From contig CAJNDS010002221.1 in NCBI GenBank assembly GCA_905221605.1, positions 167,501 through 187,500 of the forward strand: a DNA stretch of 20,000 bases. The letters run 5' to 3'. Positions 1-7,475 of this stretch are shown in pieces. Each line of letters starts with the position of its first letter. Position 1 is the first letter of the stretch. The notes under the pieces are model-generated. The model ran no database searches. It saw only the letters and a program-made list of their open reading frames with translations, and had not been told where the DNA came from. Origin of the DNA: Symbiodinium natans. Its lineage: Eukaryota; Sar; Dinophyceae; Suessiales; Symbiodiniaceae. The position numbers and the translations under genes are program-made.

Positions 1-60
1 CCTGGCACAGACCTGGGGCCGAGCGTTCGGGGCCTGTCGCTCGACGGAAGCGACCCCTCA
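1..60 (+). other. GC-rich single-copy segment, possible exon fragment
   Basis: Non-repetitive GC-rich sequence before the first telomeric array. The second frame stays open through LAQTWGRAFGACRSTEATPH before a stop inside the repeat. It may be the end of an exon of the gene whose next exon is at 375, but no splice donor or family can be named. Confidence 0.25.
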
Positions 61-160
61 CTTAGTTTAGGGTTTAGGGGTTTAGGGTTTGGAATTTTAG
101 AGTTTAGGGTTTAGGGTTTAGGGTTTAGGGTTTGGAATTTTAGAGTTTAGGGTTTAGGGT
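61..160. repeat. TTTAGGG array with an internal tandem duplication
   Basis: Telomere-type heptamers mixed with variants. A 32-base block containing the variant TTTGGAATTTTAGAG occurs twice, at 85-116 and 127-158, so part of the array was copied after the variant arose. The single-copy stretch 161-250 that follows shows no convincing coding frame. Confidence 0.85.
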
Positions 161-250
161 GCCTAGGCAGCCTCAGAAAAGCTTTGGGAGCCTTAGGGAT
201 CAGTGGGGAGTACTAGGGAAAACCCAAGGTTGCATTCCCCCGCTTGAACC

Positions 251-358
251 CCCTTTTTTAAGAACCCTATAACCCTAAACCCTAAACCCTAAACCCTAAA
301 CCCTAAACCCTAAACCCCAAACCCTAAACCCTAAACCCTCTTTTAAGAACCCTATAAC
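251..358. repeat. CCCTAAA array flanked by an 18-base direct repeat
   Basis: About nine CCCTAAA units lie between two copies of TTTTAAGAACCCTATAAC, at 256-273 and 341-358. With the preceding bases (251-255 and 336-340) the match extends to 23 bases with one mismatch. This looks like an insertion with target-site duplication. It lies just upstream of the exon at 375, so probably in an intron. Confidence 0.8.
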
Positions 359-374
359 AAGCCTCTGTCCTCAG

Positions 375-470
375 GCCACGTGCGCGCCTTGCGGTCAGCC
401 GCGTCGGTGGACGACATGCATCGCGTCGCGGCCATGTACGTCGAGAGCATGGAGGAGCGTCTTGTCATCA
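375..470 (+). CDS. Exon of an unidentified protein
   Basis: A single-copy GC-rich block after the pyrimidine-rich acceptor CTGTCCTCAG at 365-374. Read as GC|CAC GTG..., it gives HVRALRSAASVDDMHRVAAM followed by YVESMEERLVI, with G or C in most third positions. The other two frames are also open but give arginine- and cysteine-rich nonsense. It is followed directly by GTACAAGT, a good donor, and then by a TTTAGGG array. The reading frame continues at 587 if one copy of the flanking 11-base repeat is dropped. The family is not recognised. Confidence 0.5.
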
Positions 471-586
471 GTACAAGTTTTGGGGCTTAGGGTTTAGGGT
501 TTGGGGTTTAGGGTTAGGGTTTAGGGTTTGGGGTTTAAGGTTTAGGATTTAGGGTTTAGGGCATGGGGCGCAGCATCTTGTCATCA
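471..586. repeat. Telomeric array inserted in a coding exon, with direct repeats
   Basis: TTTAGGG units fill 485-565. The flanks GCGTCTTGTCATCA (457-470) and GCATCTTGTCATCA (573-586) are 14-base direct repeats with one mismatch. Removing one copy plus the array joins ...RLVI to IQEDGFQFLV in one frame. The corresponding intron can start with GT (471) but would end in CA, not AG. Using the AG at 572-573 instead shifts the frame. It is therefore either a non-canonical intron or a gene-breaking insertion. Confidence 0.6.
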
Positions 587-617
587 TCCAAGAGGACGGC
601 TTCCAGTTCCTTGTCCT
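587..617 (+). CDS. Continuation of the unidentified exon, 3' end uncertain
   Basis: In frame with 375-470 after removing one repeat copy, this reads IQEDGFQFLV with GC-rich third positions, then runs into CCCTAAA repeat. A GC donor is possible after GAGGACG (about 597). No following exon was identified before the SDR gene. Confidence 0.35.
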
Positions 618-621
618 CCTA

Positions 622-690
622 CACCCTAAACCCTAAAACCTAAACCCTAAACCCTGAACCCTGAACCCTGAACCCATAAACCCTAAACCC
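622..690. repeat. CCCTAAA array
   Basis: About ten units, with CCCTGAA variants at 653-674. The array ends in CCCGAAAGGAGGG. No flanking direct repeat was seen. Confidence 0.85.
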
Positions 691-711
691 GAAAGGAGGG
701 TCCAAAAGCCT

Positions 712-840
712 CTTATATATATATATGTATACACATATACATAAAAAACATATATACATATATACATATTTACATATATACATATATACATATATACATA
801 TATACATATACATATATGCATATATACATATATACACACA
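712..840. repeat. TATACA / TATATACA microsatellite
   Basis: Alternating purine-pyrimidine AT-rich tract of repeated CATATATA units, about 125 bases, very different in base composition from its surroundings. Open frames across it encode only Met/Tyr/Ile/Cys repeats and are not genes. Confidence 0.9.
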
Positions 841-1095
841 TGGGTTTAGGGTTTAGGGTTTAGAGTTTCGTTATATATAAAGGTGCGTCTTCCACTTAAT
901 CCATTCCACCGATCCCTGCTTGAAAGAGCATCGCAAAAGGAATCCCATGGTAGCAGTGTTTAATGTAAAGTAGAACAGTTGAGAAGCTGCCTCGGTATTC
1001 TATGAACTTCTGGTTCATAATGCCTTGTTGTCCCCAAACACACCCATCGTCTGCCGAAGTAGAGGGCGCCTTCGAGAGCCACGTCGCTTCGCGCC
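841..1095 (+). promoter_or_regulatory. Upstream region of the SDR gene
   Basis: Three TTTAGGG units, then single-copy sequence up to the SDR start codon. It must hold the 5' untranslated region and perhaps a spliced-leader acceptor (AG dinucleotides at 1060-1063 and 1075-1078). No TATA box or spliced-leader relic could be recognised. An overlapping ORF from 1002 in another frame has no family features and looks like a shadow. Confidence 0.3.
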
Positions 1096-2395
1096 ATGCT
1101 GCCCCGGCGCCTGGTGCTCCGCCATGCCGCGACCTCCCTCCGCTTGCTCGGCTTCGGTGCTGGTGCAGCTGGCCTTGCCTTCTCCGCCGCCAATCCAGCC
1201 ATTGCCGAGCCGGTGCCCAAAGCGTCCAAAGGCGTCGCCATCGTCACGGGTGGTGGGCGCGGCATCGGCGCCGCCTGCAGCCGAGGGCTGGCTACGCGGG
1301 GCTACTCGGTCGTGATCGCGTACCGCGCTGATGCCGACGCAGCTGCAGCTGTGTGCAGAGAGATCCAGTCGGCAGGAGGGGCAGTGAAGGCCATCCAGGC
1401 CGACGTCGCCGAGGAGTGCGACGTCCGCGCCCTCTTTGAGTTTGCGGACACGGCCTTCGAGCCCTTGCCGCTCACGGTGCTGGTCAACAACGCGGGGGTG
1501 CTGGGCCCGAGGGGCCCACTGAGCGAAGTAGGAACAGAGGACCAGCTCAGTGGTGTGATGAGGACCAACCTGGTCGGGTCCATGCTTTGCTGCCGCGAGG
1601 CGGAGAGACGCATGTCGACCAAGTTGGGAGGCAGTGGCGGCAGTATCGTCCAGGTCTCATCTGGCTCGGCGTACATTGGGACGCCCCTCCTGTACCTTAC
1701 CGTTGGTTAGTAGGGAATGAGGGAATGAGGTATCCTATATCCCCCTATACATACCCTTTAAGGGAGTATAGTTGGGTACCGTATTCCCTCCTTCCCTACT
1801 AACCAACCGTAAGGTACGCCGCCTCCAAGGGGGCTCTGAACTCCCTGACGATTGGACTCGTGAAGCCGCTTGGCGAGGCAGGGATCCGGATCAACACTGT
1901 ATCCCCCGGCGTGACCGCGACGGACATGGTTGCCAACACGCTGACTTTTGACAGCAAGGTGGAGGGGGGGCGGGGGGGCGGCGGGGTGTCCGAAAGGAAG
2001 GGAGTACCATAGGAAATGGTCGACCCCCAAATCCTTCGTCATCCTGGTTCTTACTTACAGGAACCTCTCAAAGGGTGCCAGACCCTAAACCCTACACCCT
2101 ACACCCTACACCCTAAACCCTAAACCCTAAACCATAAACCCTAGACCCCAAACCCTAAACCCTAAACCCTAAACCCTAAACCCTAAACCCTAAACCCTAA
2201 ACCCTAAACCCTAAACCCCCAAAAGGGTGCCTGACTTCTTGGAGAAACCAACAGGTGGTCCCGCTCGGGCGAGTGGCCGAGCCTGACGAGATCGCCAACG
2301 CCGTGTGCTGGCTCTGCTCGGACGAGGCCTCGTACGTCGCGGGCGCGAACATACGCGTTTCGGGAGGCAAGCCTCCCGGCACCACTCTGGGTTAG
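1096..2395 (+). CDS. Short-chain dehydrogenase/reductase (FabG/3-oxoacyl-ACP reductase-like), three exons
   Basis: Exons 1096-1691, 1814-1958 and 2255-2395 give 293 residues. Residues 1-45 are an Arg-rich start, a hydrophobic Ala/Gly stretch and AIA|E, suggesting organelle targeting. The Rossmann NAD(P) motif TGGGRGIG is at 51-58, the acidic DV at 103-104, VNNAG at 130-134, Asn 158, SSGS at 188-191 and the catalytic YAASK at 200-204, which spans the first splice junction. [10 protein letters not shown] and a C-terminal VPLGR...[13 protein letters not shown] complete a classical SDR. The family reduces or oxidises carbonyl/hydroxyl groups with NAD(P)H; the substrate is unknown. The start is the first Met in frame. 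Intron 1 is GT-AG in phase 2, intron 2 GT-AG in phase 0. The Ser-Tyr spacing is one or two residues shorter than usual. An extra exon at 2061 is possible (see the intron 2 entry). The SDR identity is firm; the physiological role is not. Confidence 0.9.
1692..1813 (+). mobile_element. Introner-like element forming SDR intron 1 (near-palindromic)
   Basis: This 122-base GT-AG intron has 22-base terminal inverted repeats at 1696-1717 and 1792-1813, with one mismatch (core GGTTAGTAGGGAA). It is bounded by the 4-base direct repeat GTAC (1692-1695 and 1814-1817). Inner parts also pair, for example GAGGGAAT with ATTCCCTC, so the whole intron can fold as a hairpin. The 5' GT comes from the duplicated GTAC and the 3' AG from the end of the inverted repeat, the arrangement described for DNA-transposon-type introners. 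Removal restores LLYAASK exactly. Confidence 0.85.
1959..2254 (+). other. SDR intron 2 with G-rich tract, possible micro-exon and telomeric array
   Basis: The donor AAG|GTGGAG is followed by a G-rich run (1964-1985). A strong acceptor TTCTTACTTACAG ends at 2060. The array occupies 2084-2220, flanked by AAAGGGTGCCAGAC (2070-2083) and AAAGGGTGCCTGAC (2222-2235), 13 of 14 identical. The simplest model splices 1959-2254 out whole, using CAACAG at 2254. Alternatively, 2061-2074 plus 2245-2254 are coding and in frame (EPLKGNQQ). If one repeat copy is dropped, 42 in-frame nucleotides result. The loop between TATDM and PLGR is somewhat short in the simple model, so extra coding sequence is possible. 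Confidence 0.6.
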
Positions 2396-2657
2396 ATACC
2401 CCTGAACCCTATAGCGCCTAAACCCTAAACTCTAACCCCTAGACCCTATACCCTGCAAACCCTAAGCCCTAAACCGTAAACCCTGAACCTTATAAACCTC
2501 AACCCTCTAGACCCTATACCCTATAGACCCTCAACCCTGAACCCCAACAATTGCGCGGTGAGCAGACCGAAGACAGGAGGACGCGCGCGAAAAGGGAAGC
2601 CAGGTTAAGGGAGGTTATCAGGGTGTTTTGGGATGCTCCATGTTTTGCTTCTGTGTG

Positions 2658-2688
<31 letters not shown>

Positions 2689-2855
2689 TGGGGGGGGGGG
2701 GGGGGGTTTAGGGCTTTTGGTGTGATGTCTCAACACCATTCCCTACACTCATACACCCTGTACGCCCTATCATGATTAGCACTTTTGGCGCTCAGGTTGG
2801 GTTGTCGGGCTTCCTTGCAGCTCAAGGCTTCGGGGTTGCAAGCTGCAGTTTCTGT
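2396..2855. other. Gene-free: degenerate CCCTAAA, GT/T/G tract, single-copy spacer
   Basis: 2400-2545 is decayed CCCTAAA with many substitutions (CCCTATA, CCCTAGA, CCTGAAC). A striking GT(n)-T(n)-G(n) composite lies at 2652-2706: about ten GT, about 18 T and 17 G. The rest is single-copy with no coding frame I trust. An ORF at 2551-2775 passes through the homopolymers and is spurious. Confidence 0.7.
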
Positions 2856-2985
2856 CTTAGGGTAGTTTCATTCTGCCTAAGGAGGGTCCTCTACCCCCTC
2901 TAAAGGGTTCTGATGCATGGGCTCTTGGGTATATAAGGGGTATTTAAGGGTCCCCTTTTCAGGGACCATATGAAGGGACCGTGTA
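2856..2985. mobile_element. MITE-like dispersed element, copy 1
   Basis: Starts CTTAGGGTAGTT and shares the block TATATAAGGGGTAT(A/T)TAAGGG and AAGGGACC with the better copy at 7664-7814. The right inverted repeat is decayed (ends near CCGTGTAGA) and abuts a telomeric array. Non-coding and family unnamed. Confidence 0.55.
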
Positions 2986-2987
2986 GA

Positions 2988-3187
2988 CCTAAACCCTAAA
3001 CCCTAAACCCTAAACCCTAAACCCTAAACCCTAAACCCTAAACCCTAAACCCTAAACCCTAAACCCTAAACCCTAAACCCTAAACCCTAAACCCTAAACC
3101 CTAAACCCTAAACCCTAAACCCTAAACCCCAAACCCTAAGCCCTACACCCTAAACCCTAAAGACTAAAGACCCTAAACCCTAAAGAT
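2988..3187. repeat. CCCTAAA array, about 27 units
   Basis: About 130 bases of nearly perfect heptamers, then degenerate units up to the acceptor-like TTTTGCAG at 3187-3194. Its homogeneity suggests recent addition or expansion. Confidence 0.95.
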
Positions 3188-3194
3188 TTTGCAG

Positions 3195-3263
3195 TCTCCA
3201 AGGACGGCTATCGCCAAGACGAACTTGTACGAAGACGTTCCCGGCACGGGGGGGCTCTCCTAA
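3195..3263 (+). CDS. Possible last exon of an unidentified gene
   Basis: Single-copy sequence after the acceptor GATTTTGCAG. In the frame beginning at 3198 it reads PRTAIAKTNLYEDVPGTGG then LS and a TAA stop at 3261-3263, with GC-rich third positions. A neighbouring frame (SKDGYRQDELVRRRSRHGGA) is also open, so the call is tentative. No family is recognised and no upstream exon was found between it and the SDR gene. Confidence 0.35.
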   Translation, partial: SPRTAIAKTNLYEDVPGTGGLS

Positions 3264-3865
3264 CCGTTGGGATGCTGTTTATTTTCCCCTAAACCCTAAA
3301 CAGGAAACCCTAAGCCCTAAAACCTAAACCCCAAACCCCCGAGGATCATAGTTAGGATTTTTTCAGAAGGTTCTCAGGGTCAGGATAGCTGGAGCAAAGT
3401 AATTTAGGGGTCGGAATATTTACTTATAGTAGCCCTTACGAATATCCCTATTAAGGACTGTTAGCATAAGGGGGGACATCCCTAAACTCAGGGCCTAGGC
3501 CGCCCCCCTACAGAGGGGGGGCGGCGCTTAAGCCCTTCGACCTCTATGGCGAAGGTCGACCCAGGTCGCTTGCCCGCCTCCTGCAGCCAGGAGGTCGGTA
3601 GCACCCACGATGGGCCCGGTACCGGAGCAGGTTCTCCCGGGGACCAGTACTGGTCCCCTTAATAAAGTAAATACCCTAAACCCCAAGCGCTGCACCCTGG
3701 ATGGGGCTGGCATTTCGGGGGGGGGTACCCCAAGGCCCCCAGGCCAGGAGGACCTGGACCCCTCACCGCAGCGTGTCCAGGGACCAGGGGGCCGCAGGCC
3801 AGGCCACGCAGGGCGGGTGCTCCAAAAAGCTGCTTTTTGGTTTTTCCTGGCCCTCTGAGCCCACC
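3264..3865. other. Gene-free stretch with a hairpin and a perfect palindrome
   Basis: Contains a short decayed array (3291-3345) and AT-rich spacer (3350-3480). GCCGCCCCCC/GGGGGGCGGC forms a 10-bp-stem hairpin at 3499-3525. The exact 20-base palindrome GGGGACCAGTACTGGTCCCC lies at 3639-3658. The frame over 3534-3599 reads PFDLYGEGRPRSLARLLQPG and could be an exon remnant, but it has no clean splice sites. ORFs at 3528-4048 reflect low-complexity sequence. Confidence 0.55.
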
Positions 3866-4195
3866 TGGGCCCCTGGGCCCCCCTGGGCGGCCCCCCTGGG
3901 CCCCCCTGGGCCCCCCTGGGCCCCCCTGGGCCCCCCTGAACCCCCTGGGCCCCCCTGGGCCCCCCTAACGCCTGGCCCCTCTGCGCCCCCCTGGGCCCCC
4001 CTCACTTTCCTGAACCCCCGCTCTACCCCCACTGCTGGGGGCCCCTAGGCCCTTCTGGGCCCCGGGCCCCCCTGGGCCCCCCGTGAGCTCCTGGGGCTGC
4101 CTGGGCCTCCCTGCGCCTGCTTGGGGCCTCCTTAATTGGGCCGCTCTGGGCCCCTCTGCCGGGCCCCTGGGCTGCCCAGACTGACCCTGGCCTGG
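3866..4195. repeat. CTGGGCCCCC minisatellite
   Basis: About 330 bases of a decamer-like unit, most regular at 3870-3965, then increasingly mixed. Open frames on both strands encode Pro/Gly/Ala/Trp repeats (GPPGPPWAPL type). The strict low complexity in all frames and absence of a start or splice context argue against a gene. Confidence 0.85.
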
Positions 4196-4606
4196 GCCCG
4201 TCTCCCTCTGTGGAGGCTTGTTTTTTGCGAAAAGCCGTGACGGAATGAAGAAGTTTTATGTAAAGAAAGCAGTTGGCTTGAGTTTAGGCCTAAACCCTAA
4301 AAGGAATAGGTTTGGGTGGCTTTGCCGCCTTGGACGGCGTGGGGTGGGAGAGAAGTGTTAGATGGCCTTCCACAATCGGGCCAAAGCTGCTCTTCGCACC
4401 TCACGACGCTTTCGAGCTTGTTCCAAAACCTAACCTTCACAGCATCTACGCCCTATCACAGGAAACCCTAAACCCTAAACCCTAAACCCTAAACCCTAAA
4501 CCCTCAACCCTAATCCCTAATCCCTCAACCCTAAACCCTAAACCCTAAACACTAAACCCTAAACCCTAAACCCCTAAACCCTAAACCCTATGACTTCGGC
4601 GGGCAG
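4196..4606. other. Spacer and CCCTAAA array before the phosphatase-region exons
   Basis: 4200-4463 is single-copy and holds the 15-mer AGCTTGTTCCAAAAC (4415-4429), also present at 15117-15131. On the minus strand both copies can encode FWNKL, suggesting a dispersed repeat fragment. 4464-4590 is a telomeric array with CCCTCAA and CCCTAAT variants. No gene is called. Confidence 0.5.
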
Positions 4607-4678
4607 GAATGGATTATAGCATCATGAAGCCGTTCCTCGAGGGTGTGGCCCACGATGTTCTTACGACGGAGCTGCGGG
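4607..4678 (+). CDS. Candidate first coding exon
   Basis: After the acceptor-like GGCGGGCAG, the frame from the ATG at 4609 reads MDYSIMKPFLEGVAHDVL then TTELR, ending CGG G|GTTGAG, a GT donor in phase 1. The AG two bases before the ATG could be a spliced-leader or an ordinary acceptor. The next exon (5051) continues in frame. Confidence 0.5.
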
Positions 4679-7436
4679 GTTGAGGGTTGAGGGGTGAGGG
4701 TTTAGGGTTTAGGGTTTAGGGTTTAGGGTTTAGGGTTTAGGGGCTTAGGGGTTTAGGGGTTTAGGGGTTTAAGGTTTAGGGTTTAGGGGTTTAGGGGTTT
4801 AGGGGTTTAGGGGTTTAGGGGTTTAGGGGTTTAGGGGTTTAGGGGTTTAGGGGTTTAAGGTTTAGGGTTTAGGGTTTAGGGGTTTAGGGGTTTAGGGTTT
4901 AGGGTTTAGGGTTTAGGGTTTAGGGGTTTAGGGTTTAGGGTTCAGGGTTTCGGGTTTCGGGTTTAGGGTTTGGGGCTCAGGGAACCCTAAGCCCTAAGCC
5001 CTTAGACCCTAAACCCTATCCGGCATCGCACATATTCAAGCAAGACCCAGGTGGCGAACGTCGAGGCTCGCTGTACCATGTAGCGGCACCCTAAACCCTA
5101 AACCCTAAACCCTAAACCCTAAACCCTAAACCCTAAACCCTAAACCCTAAACCCTAAACCCTAAACCCTAAACCCGAATCCCCTAAACCCTAAACCCTAA
5201 AACTCTAAGCAAGTTCAGGGGTAAGGGCTCTTAGGTTTGGGCCATGCACCGGATGATGACTCGAAACTTTCCAGGTGTCAGACAGCTTTGGTTTGCGCAT
5301 AGCACGCGAAAGGCAAGCTAGCTTGTCAAGCGAGGTCTAGGGTTCAGGGTTCAATCCAGTCGCCCTAAACCCTAAACCCTAAACCCTCAACCCTAAACCC
5401 TAAACCCTAAACCCTCAACCCTCAACCCTAAACCCTAAACCCTGAACCCTAAACCCTCAACCCTCAACCCTCAACCCTCAACCCTAAACACTAAACCCTA
5501 ATCCCTAAACCCTAAACCCTAAACCCTGCGACTCCATTCATCCAGACGCGTCTTGGACGTGGACTTGTCGGCATGATCTTTTATGTGCTCGGGCCTTTTT
5601 ATCTAATGCAAATCTGCCCCGCTCCCTTCTACCCTTATCCTCCAAAAGCCCTTAACCAATGAGATCACCATAGCATCCTTTGTGCAACTTGCGTAACATT
5701 GTTGATCTTTAGGGGTTTTTGGAGGTTTGGGGCAGATAATTACCTCTGTACGTTTTGAATGGCATTCCTTCACAGAGGCACCCTCCCCGAAAGGGACCCA
5801 AATGCCTTAGCCCTAAGCCCTAAAGCCCGAAGGTTAGGGTTTGCGGCTTTACCGAGGGCTTTGGGGTCTTGGATTGAGGGTTTAGGGTTTGGGGTTTGGG
5901 GTTTAGGGTTTGAGGGTTTAGGGCCCTAAACCCTAAACCCTAAACCCTAAACCCTAAGCCCTAAGCCCTAAGCCCTAAGCCCTAAGCCCTAAGCCCTAAG
6001 CCCTAAGCCCTAAGCCCTAAGCCCTAAGCCCTAAGCCCTAAGCCCTAAACGCTCCGTACTCCGGCAGCAGGAGCTCCATGAGCATGGCTTTGCCCGCATG
6101 GTGACGGCCAGCCACCATGCAGCTCCCCGGCGCGTGCAGCAGGATTGGGTTTAGGGTTTAGGGTTTAGGGTTTAGGGTTTAGGGTTTAGGGTTTAGGGTT
6201 TAGGGTTTAGGGTTTAGGGTTTAGGGTTTAGGGTTTAGTTTTAGGGTTTAGGGTTTAGGGTTTAGGGTTTAGGGTTTAGGGTTTAGGGTTTAGGGTTTAG
6301 GGTTTAGGGTTTAGGGTTTAGGGTTTAGGGTTTAGGGTTTAGGGTTTAGGGTGTAGGGTTAGGGTTTAGGGTTTAGGGTTTAGGGTTTAGGGTTTAGGGT
6401 TTAGGGTTTAGGGTTTAGGGTTTAGGGTTTAGGGTTTAGGGTTTAGGTTTTAGGGTTTAGGGTTTAGGGTTTAGGGTTTAGGGTTTAGGGTTTAGGGTTT
6501 AGGGTTTAGGGTTTAGGGTTTAGGGTTTAGGGTTTAAGGTTTAGCGGCAGAGGTGTGCTTGACGCTTAGAAAGGGCTTTTGGGGATTTGAACGCTAAACC
6601 CTAAACCCTAAACCCTAAACCCTAAAACCTAAACCCTAAACCCTAATTAAACCCTAAACCCTAAACCCTAAACCCTAAATCAAAAACCCTAAACCCTGAA
6701 TTTTGAGGGTTTTGTTTTGTTTTGCTTCTTTTGTAGGGGTTTGGGGTTGAGGGTTCATGTATGGAATGGGGTTAAGGGTTTAGGGTTTCGGGTTTTAGGG
6801 TTATGGCTTAGGGCTTCGGGTTGAGGGCTTAAGGGCTAGAGGATTTGCTCTGGTTCTTGGTAAGGTTTAGGTACCCTTCAGAGTCTATAGTTCTCTTAGG
6901 TCTATACGGTTTGGGGTTTTGGGTTTTGGGTCTAGAGTATGGAGCTGTTTTCCCCCAAGCCATGTGGCGACACTGCGTTATAAAAGGGGCCTCCTCATTG
7001 TTGCAGGATGTCTAACCTAGGTCAGACCCTCAACCCTAATCCAAAAACCCTAAACCCTAAACCCAAAACCCTAACCCTAAACCCTAAGCCCTCGACCTTA
7101 GGGACCTTCGTTCTGCGAGTCTAACCTTCAGGGTAAGCACAGACACGACAAAGGATCCTCGTTTGATCGAGGAACTTTTCTGGAGCCCTTAATCCTAGAC
7201 TCTGGGGTTTCGGGTTTAGGGCTTAGGGTTTAGGGTTTAGGGTTTAGGGTTTAGGATTTCTGGTTTAGGGTTTAGGGTACTTCTGCCTCCGCCCTTGCAG
7301 CCGCTTGCGTGGCTCTCGCCTAAACCGAAGGGATTCCATTGTTGGGGTTCATCATGCGTTTCTCGAATTACCCCCTCTGTACACCTTCCCCTGGGTTCAC
7401 CCTAAACCCTAAACCCTAAACCCTAAACCCTAAACC

Positions 7437-7475
<39 letters not shown>

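Noticed and set aside
633-839. Two minus-strand ORFs of 65-68 residues
   Set aside because: They translate the TATACA microsatellite and telomere repeat; no non-repetitive coding content.
3701-4048. Pro/Gly-rich ORFs on both strands resembling collagen-like protein
   Set aside because: They follow the CTGGGCCCCC minisatellite; all frames are low complexity and no splice or start context supports a gene.
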